Source of the DNA: Nafulsella turpanensis ZLM-10
GTDB lineage: Bacteria; Bacteroidota; Bacteroidia; Cytophagales; Cyclobacteriaceae
Reading direction: 5' to 3'
Length of the DNA: 64,000 nt
NCBI RefSeq assembly: GCF_000346615.1
Contig: NZ_ANNU01000030.1
Span: forward strand, 35,954 to 99,953
Shown here: piece after piece, positions 33,234-42,600 of the stretch
Layout of the letters: every line of letters begins with the position of its first letter
Position numbering within the stretch: position 1 is the stretch's first letter
Position numbers and translations under genes: made by a program
The notes under the pieces: model-generated
The model's input: the letters and a program-made list of their open reading frames with translations, nothing else
Databases searched by the model: none
What the model was told of the DNA's origin: nothing

Positions 33234-33560
33234 ATGACGATAGAAGAAGCGCAAAAAGCAGTGGATGAATGGATTAAAACCACTGGTGTCCGTTATTTTA
33301 ATGAGCTCACCAACATGGCCATTTTAACTGAAGAGGTAGGAGAGCTGGCCCGCCTGATTGCCCGGCAGTACGGCGAGCAAAGCTTTAAGGAGTCGGACAA
33401 GGACAGGAATATGGCCGACGAGATGGCCGATGTACTATGGGTGCTCATCTGCCTTGCCAACCAAACCGGGGTAGACTTAACAGAAGCCTTGCAGAAGAAC
33501 TTTGAGAAGAAGAATATTCGCGATAAAGACCGGCATAAGAATAATGAGAAGCTGCAATAA
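33234..33560 (+). CDS. MazG-like nucleotide pyrophosphohydrolase
   Basis: 108 residues. The all-alpha NTP pyrophosphohydrolase pattern is present: ILTEEVGELARLIARQYGE (ExxE metal ligands) and ADEMADVLWVLICLAN (ExxD). Enzymes of this group hydrolyse non-canonical or damaged dNTPs to the monophosphate and PPi. Short single-domain members are common in Bacteroidota. An A/C-rich tract like those flanking the intergenic repeats precedes the start. Confidence 0.88.
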   Translation: MTIEEAQKAVDEWIKTTGVRYFNELTNMAILTEEVGELARLIARQYGEQSFKESDKDRNMADEMADVLWVLICLANQTGVDLTEALQKNFEKKNIRDKDRHKNNEKLQ

Positions 33561-33590
33561 GCAGAGGAAATGGTAGAAATAAAGTAAAAA

Positions 33591-33620
33591 GAAGAGCAGC
33601 CCTTTCTAGGGTCGCTCTTC
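33591..33620 (-). terminator. terminator after comB
   Basis: GAAGAGC and GCTCTTC arms, extended by GCCCT/AGGG with one mismatch each, followed on the minus strand by TTTTTACTTT. It serves the minus-strand gene ending at 33632. Confidence 0.6.
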
Positions 33621-33631
33621 CGGATGGTGTT

Positions 33632-34348
33632 TTATACTTCCAGCGGCACCAGCTCATCGCCTTCCAGTACGGGTATAAGGGTATATTTATCTTGCTCCAG
33701 GCAAAACCTGATATCTTCTTCCACTCCAAACCTGCTAAGGCGGCGGGCATGGGAAGACTGCTGCATATAGCCGTAAAGGTCGCCTTTTATGCAGTTGTAA
33801 AGGCTCATCGCTGCCAGTGGAGCATCACATTCCAGCTCATATTCTCCGGAAAGCCTGTCCACCAGCGCACCGGCAAAAAGGGTGTCTTCCATATTTATCT
33901 TTCCTTTCCAGGCGGCGCACAGCACGACCACATCTTCGGAGCGGGAGCGAAGGTAGCTGGCAATGGCACTCAGGTTAAGGAAAGCGCCAATAATTACCTG
34001 CTTGGCAAAAGGGGCCGACTTGGTAATTGCAAGGGTTCCATTAGTCGTAGTCGCGGCTACTTTTGCACCCTCGTGGGCCCTGTTAAGGTAGCTGAGGGGT
34101 GAGTTTCCAAGATCAAAGCCCTCCAGCTGCTGGCCGCCTCTTTCGGCTGCTGTTAAGTAGCCTTTCCCTTTCAGTGCCTGGCATTCGTCCAGCGAAGCAA
34201 CAGGGTATATACGGCTAACACCTTCCGAGAGGGCCGTTACCATACAGGAAGTTGCCCGCAGCACATCGACCACCACCACTATTTTGCCGTCCAGGCTGTA
34301 TAAATTCAGCAACTCAGGCGACAAACACACATCAATTTTCTTGCGCAT
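33632..34348 (-). CDS. comB: 2-phosphosulfolactate phosphatase family protein
   Basis: 238 residues. The ComB fold is recognised from VVVDVLRATSCMVTALSEG near residue 25 and from the segment YLTAAERGGQQLEGFDLGNS; a later TTTNGTLAI motif is also typical. The founding enzyme of methanogens removes phosphate from (R)-2-phospho-3-sulfolactate in coenzyme M synthesis. Bacteroidota lack that pathway, so the bacterial substrate is uncertain (sulfolipid or sulfolactate metabolism has been proposed for some). No companion comA or comC gene is near. Confidence 0.85.
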   Translation of the reverse strand: MRKKIDVCLSPELLNLYSLDGKIVVVVDVLRATSCMVTALSEGVSRIYPVASLDECQALKGKGYLTAAERGGQQLEGFDLGNSPLSYLNRAHEGAKVAATTTNGTLAITKSAPFAKQVIIGAFLNLSAIASYLRSRSEDVVVLCAAWKGKINMEDTLFAGALVDRLSGEYELECDAPLAAMSLYNCIKGDLYGYMQQSSHARRLSRFGVEEDIRFCLEQDKYTLIPVLEGDELVPLEV

Positions 34349-34491
34349 AAATTAGGTATAGAGTATAAAGTAGTAGGTACAAGGGCCTAAAATCTGGCCT
34401 TAGCCGGATCTGTTGCTCCGGTATATTGTTTCTTTTCAGGAGGAAATTTTTAAGGTATACCGATATGGTAAATATTTTCTTCCAAAAGAAA

Positions 34492-34516
34492 GCCGGACCT
34501 GTAACAGAGGCCCGGC
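34492..34516 (-). terminator. terminator after gcvT
   Basis: Stem GCCGG(A)CC/GG(C)CCGGC with a 9-nt loop, followed on the minus strand by TTTCTTTT. It lies 15 bp past the gcvT stop. Confidence 0.65.
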
Positions 34517-34530
34517 ATGATGTTTGAATC

Positions 34531-35628
34531 TTATTGTGCTTTATAAAAGGGGGCTTTTTCTACCTCCGCTCTTAACTGGCGGTTGCGGACGGCGATGAAT
34601 ATTTCTGTACCGGGAGCAGTAAATTCCTTTTTAATATAGCCCATGCCAATGCCATAGCCCAGGGAGGGAGACATGGTGCCGGAAGTAACTTTGCCGATAA
34701 TATTTCCTTCCGCATCGGTAATATCATAGCCCTGGCGCGGAATTCCCTTGTCAACCATTTTAAAGCCGCTGAGCTGACGGGTAATCCCGGCCTCTTTCTG
34801 CTCCTTCAGCTTTTCGCTGTTGGTAAACTCTTTGTTGAATTTGGTTATCCACCCCAGGCGTGCCTCGAGCGGAGAGGTGGTGTCGTCGATATCGTTGCCA
34901 TAGAGGCAAAAGCCCATTTCGAGGCGAAGGGTATCGCGGGCACCAAGGCCAATAGGTTTAATGCCGTAGTCTTTTCCTGCTTCAAAGATTTTCTTCCACA
35001 CTTCTTCTGCAACGGCATTCGGCACATACAGCTCAAAGCCTCCTGAGCCGGTATAGCCGGTGCCGGAAATAATTACTTCATCTACACCGGCAAAAGAACC
35101 TTCTATAAAATGGTAAAACTTAATGGTAGAAAGGTCAATATCTGTCAGCTTCTGGAGTACTTCCACTGCTTTTGGCCCCTGTACGGCAAAAAGAGAAATT
35201 TCGTCGGAGATATTCTCCATGTTAACCCCTTCTCTGCCGTCGGCAAACTGCATTATCCAGTTCCAGTCCTTTTCTATGTTGGAGGCATTTACCACCAGCA
35301 TATATTTTTCAGCATTAAAGCGGTACACAATCAGGTCGTCAACAATTCCGCCCTGGTCATTCGGGAGACAGCTGTACTGGGCCTGGTTGTCAACCAGTTT
35401 GCTTACATCGTTGCTCGTTACCTGCTGGAGAAGGGCTTCGGCGCCGGGGCCTGTTACCATAAATTCGCCCATGTGCGATACATCAAACACCCCCACGCCT
35501 TCGCGTACGGTTTTATGTTCTTCCATATCGGAGGTATAGCGAACGGGCATGCTGTAGCCGGCAAAAGGCACCATTTTAGCACCAAGCTGTTCGTGAATAT
35601 GTGTTAAGGCAGTTTTTTTGAGTTCCAT
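34531..35628 (-). CDS. gcvT: glycine cleavage system aminomethyltransferase (T-protein)
   Basis: 365 residues from the ATG at 35628 ([18 protein letters not shown]); an in-frame TTG seven codons upstream is less likely. Family motifs: [46 protein letters not shown] and [16 protein letters not shown]. The T-protein takes the aminomethyl group from the H-protein lipoyl arm and, with tetrahydrofolate, gives ammonia and methylene-THF. gcvH and gcvP are not adjacent, as usual in this phylum. Confidence 0.95.
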   Translation of the reverse strand: MELKKTALTHIHEQLGAKMVPFAGYSMPVRYTSDMEEHKTVREGVGVFDVSHMGEFMVTGPGAEALLQQVTSNDVSKLVDNQAQYSCLPNDQGGIVDDLIVYRFNAEKYMLVVNASNIEKDWNWIMQFADGREGVNMENISDEISLFAVQGPKAVEVLQKLTDIDLSTIKFYHFIEGSFAGVDEVIISGTGYTGSGGFELYVPNAVAEEVWKKIFEAGKDYGIKPIGLGARDTLRLEMGFCLYGNDIDDTTSPLEARLGWITKFNKEFTNSEKLKEQKEAGITRQLSGFKMVDKGIPRQGYDITDAEGNIIGKVTSGTMSPSLGYGIGMGYIKKEFTAPGTEIFIAVRNRQLRAEVEKAPFYKAQ

Positions 35629-35770
35629 AGGGCTTGTTTTTTGCTGCACAAAGCTAATGATTATTCAGGAAAAATGGCAGGTTTAGTTGTTTGTTGGTTG
35701 TTTGATTTTGGTGGATGCGACTGGGGGTTAGTCAGTACAATTGGGTTATAGAGGTATCTTGAATGGGAAC

Positions 35771-35897
35771 TGCCCCTGCGAGGAACGGAGCTTTGGCGAA
35801 GTGCGGGAACACCCGGTTGTGGCAAGCTGTCTGTTTGTTTGCTGCTCCGCTTACATTCCGCGTTGATTGCTTCAGTCGTGCCTCCTTATCAATGACA
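35771..35897. repeat. intergenic inverted-repeat element, copy 4 (reverse orientation)
   Basis: Left end TGCCCCTGCGAGGAACGGAG; right end on the minus strand TGTCATTGATAAGGAGG. Relative to copies 2 and 3 it is inverted: the CAAC-type tract, here as TTTGTTGGTTGTTTG (35687-35703), is on the left and the GTCCAGAGCCATAAA-type tract (minus strand, about 35910-35925) on the right. It fills the gap between gcvT and rnhB. Confidence 0.6.
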
Positions 35898-35998
35898 GCT
35901 ATTTATGAGTGTTTATGGCTCTGGACTTCAGGTTATTAAATTCCCGGTGCTAAACTCTATTGTTTTACTTCTCATATCTCCTGCCTAAAGTCTAAATC

Positions 35999-36574
35999 CT
36001 ACAGAAGCCTGAAGCTCCTGCGGTGCCAGCAGCAGGGGCCAATGTTTTCGATGGCGGCACGATGGGCCCTGGTAGGGTAGCCGGCATTCTTGTGCCAGAG
36101 GTAGTCAGGATACTCCTGTGCCAGCTTTTCCATTTGCTCATCGCGAAAGGTTTTGGCCAGTACGGAAGCGGCAGCGATAGAGGCATACTTGCTGTCGCCT
36201 TTTACCACGCACAGGTGCTGCACAAAAGGGTAGGGCTTAAATCGGTTGCCATCGATGAGCAGGAGCCCTGGCTTTACTGTTAACTGGTCCACCGCGCGGT
36301 GCATAGCGAGGATGCTGGCTTGAAGGATGTTGATTTCATCGATTTCCTGCGGGCTACATTCTGCCACAGCCCAGGCTACGGCCTCCTTTTCAATGACGGG
36401 ACGAAGTAATTCCCGCTCCTTTTTGCTGAGCTGCTTGGAGTCGTTCAGCAGGGGGTGGTAAAAGTCGTTTGGTAAAATAACTGCAGCCGCTACTACCGGG
36501 CCGGCCAGGCAGCCACGGCCGGCCTCATCGCAGCCTGCTTCGGGTACTATGTTCTGATGAAAGGGTTCCAGCAT
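35999..36574 (-). CDS. rnhB: ribonuclease HII
   Basis: 191 residues. Type-2 RNase H signatures: [20 protein letters not shown] (Asp-Glu metal ligands), [38 protein letters not shown] (third carboxylate), and [12 protein letters not shown] near the end. It cuts the RNA strand at ribonucleotides embedded in DNA and in RNA-DNA hybrids. It has standard length and ends in a short basic tail. Downstream of a minus-strand DUF6122-type gene with a 56-bp gap. Confidence 0.95.
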   Translation of the reverse strand: MLEPFHQNIVPEAGCDEAGRGCLAGPVVAAAVILPNDFYHPLLNDSKQLSKKERELLRPVIEKEAVAWAVAECSPQEIDEINILQASILAMHRAVDQLTVKPGLLLIDGNRFKPYPFVQHLCVVKGDSKYASIAAASVLAKTFRDEQMEKLAQEYPDYLWHKNAGYPTRAHRAAIENIGPCCWHRRSFRLL

Positions 36575-36630
36575 GTTGAGTTAAAGTTAATCAGCAAATA
36601 GAAAAACAACAGGGCTGTAGCTACAATTAT

Positions 36631-37011
36631 TTAGCTTAGCCACCAGCTGCAGAGCCAGGCAATACCCGATTCTTCGCAGCAGCCCGTGCAGCGGGTAAAC
36701 ATCCAGAGGCAGTCGATAAAGTCGGTAACCATATGGAATAGCAGGCCGGTGCCTATAGCTTTTACCCACCATTTAGGGATGAACAGCATGCCCACATATA
36801 CCAGCATCGAGGGCCATAGGTGTAGCGGATGGAAGCCAATACTGCAGCGGTTGGGAGCAAAAACAGGGCTTGCCAGCAGGTGGTCAAGGTCAACGGCCAT
36901 GCTCAGGAGCATCAGGCCCCATGCCTTCAGCCATATAGGCCGGAAAAACAGCCATGCCAGTAAGCCTGGAGCTAAAAAGTGAAGACTGTAATGCGTAATG
37001 GTTTGTAACAA
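36631..37011 (-). CDS. DUF6122-type small membrane protein, TTG start
   Basis: 126 residues if translation starts at the TTG at 37011, giving MLQTITHYSLHFLAPGLLAW, which is where relatives begin; the next ATG is 32 codons in. Three or four helices, with conserved VDLDHLLASPVFAPNRCSIGFH-type signature (Asp, His and Cys residues) and LLFHMVTDFIDCLW. The pattern of His/Asp in membrane helices recalls metal-dependent membrane hydrolases, but function is unknown. It is divergent from the Nudix gene, 65 bp away. Confidence 0.78.
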   Translation of the reverse strand: MLQTITHYSLHFLAPGLLAWLFFRPIWLKAWGLMLLSMAVDLDHLLASPVFAPNRCSIGFHPLHLWPSMLVYVGMLFIPKWWVKAIGTGLLFHMVTDFIDCLWMFTRCTGCCEESGIAWLCSWWLS

Positions 37012-37063
37012 AAGTGTAAATGATTATTGGTTTAAAATGGCATAAGCTATTGCAATATAAATG

Positions 37064-37071
37064 TAATTTTG
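37064..37071 (+). promoter_or_regulatory. -7 promoter element of the Nudix gene
   Basis: TAATTTTG is a perfect TAnnTTTG box with 5 nt between it and the ATG at 37077. No clear -33 TTTG at the proper spacing. This placement would put the transcript start at or next to the start codon (leaderless mRNA). Confidence 0.45.
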
Positions 37072-37076
37072 CGCCC

Positions 37077-37643
37077 ATGAGCAAAGAAGAGAAGATTGAT
37101 ATTCACCGTAACCCATGGAAAACCACCGGCAGCCGTGTGGTTTATGATAATCCGTGGATTAATGTGCGGGAAGACCAGGTGTTGAATCCGGCCGGTAAAC
37201 CGGGCATTTATGGAGTCGTAAGCTTTAAAAATTTTGCCATCGGTATTATTCCCGTCGATCAGGAAGGCAATACCTGGCTGGTAGGGCAGTACCGGTATTC
37301 GCTTAATGAATGGAGCTGGGAAATACCCATGGGTGGTGGTCTAAAAGATATCGATATGCTGGAGTCGGCAAAGCGGGAGCTGAAAGAAGAGACCGGCTAT
37401 ACGGCTGCCCGGTGGACCAACATCATGACCATTCATACCTCTAACTCTGTAACAGACGAACTGGGCGTAGTATACCTGGCCGAGGACCTGACTCCCGGCG
37501 AAAAAGAACCTGAAGAAACCGAGCAACTGATGGTGAAAAAGCTGCCGCTGAAAGAGGCCATTGACTGGGTGATGGAAGGGAAGATTACCGATAGCATTTC
37601 TGTGGGAGGTTTGCTTAAAGTAGCCAGGTTGAAGAATATATGA
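37077..37643 (+). CDS. Nudix hydrolase
   Basis: 188 residues from the ATG at 37077 (MSKEEKIDIHRNPW). The Nudix box is ESAKRELKEETGYT preceded by the MGGG loop; the catalytic REL-EE-G core is intact, whereas the first Glu of the textbook box is Ile. The layout with WLVGQYRYSLNEWSWEIPMG upstream of the box matches ADP-ribose or ADP-sugar pyrophosphatase-type enzymes. Likely substrate is an ADP-sugar, released as AMP and sugar phosphate. It overlaps the following MATE gene by 4 bp (ATGA). Confidence 0.9.
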   Translation: MSKEEKIDIHRNPWKTTGSRVVYDNPWINVREDQVLNPAGKPGIYGVVSFKNFAIGIIPVDQEGNTWLVGQYRYSLNEWSWEIPMGGGLKDIDMLESAKRELKEETGYTAARWTNIMTIHTSNSVTDELGVVYLAEDLTPGEKEPEETEQLMVKKLPLKEAIDWVMEGKITDSISVGGLLKVARLKNI

Positions 37644-38998
37644 GGGCAGAAGTGCAGAAGGAACTGGAGCAGCCAAGCTCCCGGCAACATATACGGCGGC
37701 TGTTTATTATCGCTTACCCGGTAATGCTGAGCCACCTGGGGCATATTGCCGTGGGCGTGGCCGACAGTATGATGGTTGGCCAGCTGGGGGCTCTGCCATT
37801 GGCGGCTGTTTCGCTGGCCAACAGCATTTTCGTGCTGGCCCTTATGTTCGGCATCGGCATTTCTATAGGGTTAACTCCTCTTGTGGCCGCTGCCGACGGG
37901 CAGGGGCAGGTGGGGCGAATAACGCGCCTGCTCAAGCATAGCCTGCTCATCAATATTATTTCAGGCCTCCTGCTCTTCCTGCTCCTCATGGCGGTTATTC
38001 CGTTCTTATATGCACTCGACCAGCCGGCAGCGGTTGTAGAACTGGCAACGCCATATTTGTGGGTGGTAGGAGCCTCTCTGCTTCCCTTTATGCTTTTTCA
38101 GGGTTATAAACAGCTGATAGAAGGCTTGGGCCATACCCGTCAGGCGATGGTTATTACACTGCTGGCCAATGGGGTGAATGTAGGCTTAAACTACCTGCTG
38201 ATATTTGGTAAGCTTGGCTTCCCCGAAATGGGACTGGTTGGTGCAGGCTGGGCCACCCTCTTCTCCCGGGTATTTATGGCCGCAATGATGGCTGCTTATT
38301 TTTACCGCAGCCGCCTCTTTGCCGCTTACCGGAATGCCACTAAAGGATTTAAGAAGAAGATAATCCGGAAGCTGCTAAGTCTGGGAGTGCCCATGGGCTT
38401 CCAGTATGTATTTGAGGTGGGGGCCTTCAGTGGGGCAGCCATCATGGTGGGCTGGATAGGGGCCAAAGCCCTGGCGGCCCACCAGATTGCCCTTAACCTT
38501 GCTTCGGTCAGTTATATGATTGCATCGGGCTTTGCAGCAGCGGCTACCGTGCGGGTGGGTAATCAGCTGGGGCAGAAGAATTATGCCTCCATGCAGCAGG
38601 CCGGCTTTATTTCGTTTGGTATAGGTTTGCTGATTATGCTCTTTTTTGCGCTCTCCTTTATTGCCGGACAGCACTTTTTTCCGTCGCTCTACATAGATGA
38701 TGAGGAAGTCATAGAAATAGCCGCTACTTTACTGGTTATTGCAGCCTTTTTTCAGCTATCGGACGGTGTGCAGGTAGTAGGACTGGGAACACTTCGGGCG
38801 CTCGAAGATGTAAAAGTGCCTACCCTTATTACTTTAATTGCCTATTGGGTAATTGGCCTGCCCGGGGGCTACCTCCTGGCCTTTCATGCAGGATTGGGAG
38901 TGCAGGGGATCTGGTGGGGACTATTATGCGGTCTTACCGTGGCGGCTGTATTCCTGTCGTGGCGCTTCTGGCGACTTAGCAATAGATACCAGCGCTAA
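37640..38998 (+). CDS. MATE family efflux transporter (NorM-like)
   Basis: 452 residues, twelve helices. The opening LFIIAYPVMLSHLGHIAVGV and ADSMMVGQLGALPLAAVSLAN is typical of NorM-type MATE exporters, as is QLSDGVQVVGLGTLRALEDV in the second half. It shares only general family features with the MATE at 24.3 kb, so the two are different subfamilies. Coupled to the Nudix gene by a 4-bp overlap. Substrate unknown. Confidence 0.92.
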   Translation: MRAEVQKELEQPSSRQHIRRLFIIAYPVMLSHLGHIAVGVADSMMVGQLGALPLAAVSLANSIFVLALMFGIGISIGLTPLVAAADGQGQVGRITRLLKHSLLINIISGLLLFLLLMAVIPFLYALDQPAAVVELATPYLWVVGASLLPFMLFQGYKQLIEGLGHTRQAMVITLLANGVNVGLNYLLIFGKLGFPEMGLVGAGWATLFSRVFMAAMMAAYFYRSRLFAAYRNATKGFKKKIIRKLLSLGVPMGFQYVFEVGAFSGAAIMVGWIGAKALAAHQIALNLASVSYMIASGFAAAATVRVGNQLGQKNYASMQQAGFISFGIGLLIMLFFALSFIAGQHFFPSLYIDDEEVIEIAATLLVIAAFFQLSDGVQVVGLGTLRALEDVKVPTLITLIAYWVIGLPGGYLLAFHAGLGVQGIWWGLLCGLTVAAVFLSWRFWRLSNRYQR

Positions 38999-39101
38999 GT
39001 GGCTCAATAAAAATGCTTTATCCGATTTTTTAAAGATTTTTATTAAGAAAATACTGGAATTTTTCACATTTTCACCCTTCGTCAAATTTAAACTTGGGGA
39101 A

Positions 39102-40811
39102 ATGCTGAAATATTTTACTCTTTCAGGGATAGCCCCTGGAGTGTTACTGCTGCTGCTTCAGAGCTTTTCTGCCTTCGCACAAACAGTGGTGGGCGAAAAA
39201 GAGCTGGAGCTCCTCTACAATTCCCGCGATAAGGTTTCTGTCGAGGAGGTGCGCTTAAACCAGGATGGTACCTATACCATTATTGCATTTTCGCAGAAAG
39301 AAGCAAGTGTGCTCTCGCAGGGTTCTCATGGGGCTCCGGTTAAAAACTGGATTCCTGCCCTGCATCTTTTTCAGCTGGATTCAAGCCTTCAGCTAATTAG
39401 CAGGTCTGAGCTAAGTTATCTGGCAGCAGGCCATGGGCAGGATTCGGTGGCGGGAGGCTCTCCTGCTAATGAATCCGAAATTCTAAGATCGGCATCAGGG
39501 AAGTATAAGCCTACTGAACATTCTTATGAAGTAGCCCACTTCCTGAACGGAAAGCCTATTATTTCGCGTACCAGCACCCTCTTTACCTACGACCCGCTTA
39601 GTAATGCTTTTCTAGAAAGTAAAAAGGAGAATAAAATAATGGTAGAGGTGCCTCCCCTTTCGCGGGGAAGCCTGTATATACACGAAGAAATAAAGACTGA
39701 GAAGGAGGCCGGACTCCTGAGCATGGTGATGGGGGAGAAGCTCAAGACAGATAGCCTCAACCTTTCTCATTACCGGCAGCAGTCCATTATTATCACCTCC
39801 TTAAAAGGACAGCTGCTTAGCCAGCATCCCCTCCGTTTTGAGTATCCTATGGAATTGCGGCTGCACCAGTTCGTTAAAAACCAGGAAGGACTCGTTACCG
39901 GAATCATTTATATCTTCGGTTCTGCCAGGCGCTTTGGAAAGAAAGGAGCCGCCCCCGACCCAACTACTTACCAGGTAGTGATGCTCGACACGCTCGGCCA
40001 GAAGCGCTTTCAGCATACGTTTCGATACGGTTCCCCTGAAAATACCTCTGAGCCGATTTTTGCAGCAGCCAAAGGCGATAGCATCTATATTTTTGGGAAA
40101 GGAGTAGGCCGAAAACCTGATTATCACCTGCTGCTGTTCGACCAGCGTGGGTTAAAAAAGGAAGTATTGATAAACCCTGACCTTCTTTTCGAAAAAACCC
40201 GCGGGGACTATCGACTCGGTATCAGTAAGGAGTATGCCAGTAACTTTGAGCCTGCCGGTTTCCGGATTACCAGTGGTGGAGGAATCGTATTTTATGGTGA
40301 GCATCAGTATACCGAAGAGCCGGAGCGTATTCTTCCACATCGCCGGGAGCCTCTGCCTGCCAGGTGTCGCTACAGCAGCTATGCCTTTCTGCACTTCGAT
40401 GAACAGGTTAATTTTATCCGGAATGAAGTGGTGCCAAAAGCAGCCGGAGCTGACGTGAGCAGCAGGGCAGATATCCGTTTCCTGTCTGAGCGTAACGGCA
40501 GACTCTGCTTTTTGCTAAAAGAAGTAGGGCGAAATAAGCACCAGCCACTGGACTATCAGCTTTTTGCCTGTGCAGAAGAGGGGCAAATAGTGAAGAAGAA
40601 TTTTTCGGAATCGAAAGAGAGTTTTGCCCTGATCAGCCTTCCGTTGGATTCGGGTCAGGCCAAGCTCCTTCGCCTGAAGGAGAATTTTATTGGATTAGGA
40701 GAAGAGCGGCTGCTGGTATACAACGACACCAAAGGAGAACTGCTGCTGCTGGGAAGGCCGAGGGAGCAGAAAATCCCGGTGAAAATATTGCTGAAAAAAA
40801 TAAAGTTTTGA
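39102..40811 (+). CDS. exported protein of unknown function, 569 residues
   Basis: The ATG at 39102 is chosen because it gives a signal peptide (SGIAPGVLLLLLQSFSAFAQ) and has GGGGA just upstream. The mature protein is predominantly beta, with repeated strand-like units such as YTIIAFSQKEASVL, VTGIIYIFGSARRFGKKG and GDSIYIFGKGVGRKPDYHLL, which may be propeller blades. It ends in a very basic tail (IPVKILLKKIKF). No catalytic motif or T9SS tail is seen. Probably periplasmic or surface-exposed; function unknown. Confidence 0.75.
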   Translation: MLKYFTLSGIAPGVLLLLLQSFSAFAQTVVGEKELELLYNSRDKVSVEEVRLNQDGTYTIIAFSQKEASVLSQGSHGAPVKNWIPALHLFQLDSSLQLISRSELSYLAAGHGQDSVAGGSPANESEILRSASGKYKPTEHSYEVAHFLNGKPIISRTSTLFTYDPLSNAFLESKKENKIMVEVPPLSRGSLYIHEEIKTEKEAGLLSMVMGEKLKTDSLNLSHYRQQSIIITSLKGQLLSQHPLRFEYPMELRLHQFVKNQEGLVTGIIYIFGSARRFGKKGAAPDPTTYQVVMLDTLGQKRFQHTFRYGSPENTSEPIFAAAKGDSIYIFGKGVGRKPDYHLLLFDQRGLKKEVLINPDLLFEKTRGDYRLGISKEYASNFEPAGFRITSGGGIVFYGEHQYTEEPERILPHRREPLPARCRYSSYAFLHFDEQVNFIRNEVVPKAAGADVSSRADIRFLSERNGRLCFLLKEVGRNKHQPLDYQLFACAEEGQIVKKNFSESKESFALISLPLDSGQAKLLRLKENFIGLGEERLLVYNDTKGELLLLGRPREQKIPVKILLKKIKF

Positions 40812-41086
40812 TAAGGAATATAACAGAAATTATTACCTCATAATCACTGCTTTTTTATCCGACTGCTTATAGAATGTCTTGAGGGTTCTTTAGGCTCTTG
40901 TTAATTAAATAAGCTTCTAAAGCTCCTTCCCTCCTACGGAGAATGTGAATGTTTCTTTTTTCATTTTCCTGAAAAAACCCGCCGCTTTCTTACATTTCTT
41001 TTTTGAGGTCTGTTACTGAGGTTTAAATTGTATCCCAACCGTTAAGGATAATTGGGCGTCTGTCAGGAAACTAAACACAAAAAAAA

Positions 41087-41815
41087 ATGAAAAAGAACCT
41101 GTTCATGTATATGGCTGCCTTTTCGCTGATAGGTCTTTCTAGCTGTGGAGATGGGGAGCCTTCGCCAACCGGAGAGCTTACGCTCGAGGCAACTGCCAAC
41201 ACCTCTGTTAACACAGGAGCAGGAAGCGCCAACCTGCGGACTACCAGCGGAATAACCATCACTGACTTTAAAATCAACATCCGCGAAGTGGAGTTTGATT
41301 TTGATGATAAAGATGACGATAGTGCCGACAGTGTATACAAAGATATTAAGCTGAAAGGGCCGTTCGAGCTGGATTTAGTAAAGGATGGAACCGTAGTTGC
41401 GAGTACCATAGGCGTTGCGGAGTTGCCAAACGCGGTATATAAGGAGGTAGAGTTTAAGCTGCACAAAGGCGATGTTGCAGGGAGCGAAATGTATGGAAAG
41501 TCAATTTTCATTGCTGGCACGATAGGCAATATTCCGTTTGAGCTATGGCATGACACGGATGAGGAATTTGAAATTAATTTCAAAGACCAGAATGGTATGG
41601 CTATTCAGGGCGAAGAGGTAAAGGCAGTGATTAACTTCAATATTGGCCAGCTGTTTAGCGGAATGAGCAATATTGATCTCTCTGCGGCTCGAGATAGCGA
41701 TGGCGATGGAATTATTGAGATTGATCCGAAAGGAGCGGATGATAACAAAGACATCGCCCATGAAGTGAAGGAAGCGCTGGAAGATATTACAGATGCCATC
41801 GACGATAAAGATTAA
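41087..41815 (+). CDS. lipoprotein, DUF4382-like
   Basis: 242 residues. The lipobox FSLIGLSSCGDG gives Cys at about residue 20. The mature part, with ITITDFKINIREVEFDFDD, KLKGPFELDLV and GVAELPNAVYKEVEFKL, is the pattern of DUF4382-type Bacteroidota lipoproteins (beta-sandwich of unknown function). A DSDGDGIIEID loop near residue 205 looks like a calcium-binding EF-hand-type loop, and the C-terminus is acidic and helical. A strong terminator follows. Confidence 0.75.
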   Translation: MKKNLFMYMAAFSLIGLSSCGDGEPSPTGELTLEATANTSVNTGAGSANLRTTSGITITDFKINIREVEFDFDDKDDDSADSVYKDIKLKGPFELDLVKDGTVVASTIGVAELPNAVYKEVEFKLHKGDVAGSEMYGKSIFIAGTIGNIPFELWHDTDEEFEINFKDQNGMAIQGEEVKAVINFNIGQLFSGMSNIDLSAARDSDGDGIIEIDPKGADDNKDIAHEVKEALEDITDAIDDKD

Positions 41816-41844
41816 GTAAAAACCCATTTCACGAATATTTTATG

Positions 41845-41880
41845 AAAAAGGCAGTCGTTTGACTGTCTTTTTTTATTTTT
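41845..41880 (+). terminator. intrinsic terminator
   Basis: GGCAGTC, GTTT loop, GACTGTC, then TTTTTTTATTTTT. It terminates the lipoprotein gene 30 bp upstream. Confidence 0.8.
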
Positions 41881-41941
41881 ACTCCTTATGTACCCTTCAG
41901 GAGAGGGGCCAGTATTTTTAAACCATTTAAATTTTTGCCTG

Positions 41942-42493
41942 ATGGACCCAAAACCTGTATCCGCCTCCCGTACTACAATTACCGAACTTATGATTCCCAG
42001 TTATGCCAATTTTGGCGGGAAGATACATGGTGGCATTCTGCTTAGCCTGATGGATAAGGTAGCTTATGCCTGCGCCAGTAAGCATAGCGGCGCCTACTGT
42101 GTAACTGTTTCGGTCGATAATGTCGATTTTATGCAGCCTGTAGAGGTGGGCGAGCTGGTAAGTATGAAAGCATCTGTCAACTATGTGGGCAACAGTAGTA
42201 TGGTGGTAGGGATAAAAGTAACAGCTGAAAACGTGATGAAAGGCTTTGTCAAACATACCAACACCAGCTATTTTGCCCTGGTAGCCAAAGATGAGGAGAA
42301 TAAACTCGTAAAGGTGCCTCCGCTTATATTAGAGAACAAGGAAGATGTACGACGCTTTGTAGAGGCCAGGGAGCGCAGACGCATATACTTTCAGTCGCAC
42401 AAGGAAATGGAAAATGCTAAAAAAGCATTTGATATGGAAGAAGAAATTAAAAAGCTGGAGGGCGAGCGCTGCCAGATCCGCCTCAAAAAATAA
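41942..42493 (+). CDS. acyl-CoA thioesterase (hotdog fold)
   Basis: 183 residues from the ATG at 41942; an in-frame ATG 18 codons upstream sits in the terminator region and is less likely. The YciA/ACOT pattern is NFGGKIHGGILLSLMDKVAY followed by VDNVDFMQPVEVGELVSM. The conserved His-Gly-Gly and Asp act in hydrolysing acyl-CoA to free acid and CoA. The C-terminal 45 residues form a charged helix (EMENAKKAFDMEEEIKKLEG). Cytoplasmic. Confidence 0.88.
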   Translation: MDPKPVSASRTTITELMIPSYANFGGKIHGGILLSLMDKVAYACASKHSGAYCVTVSVDNVDFMQPVEVGELVSMKASVNYVGNSSMVVGIKVTAENVMKGFVKHTNTSYFALVAKDEENKLVKVPPLILENKEDVRRFVEARERRRIYFQSHKEMENAKKAFDMEEEIKKLEGERCQIRLKK

Positions 42494-42600
42494 GTGTAAG
42501 GGTGGAGGTAGGGCAATTTTCCTTCCTTTAAAAGCAGAAAGAGGCGAAGCTGTTTGGGTAAAACTTCTAACAATTTTTGTTTACAGTAGCTTTAATAGCT

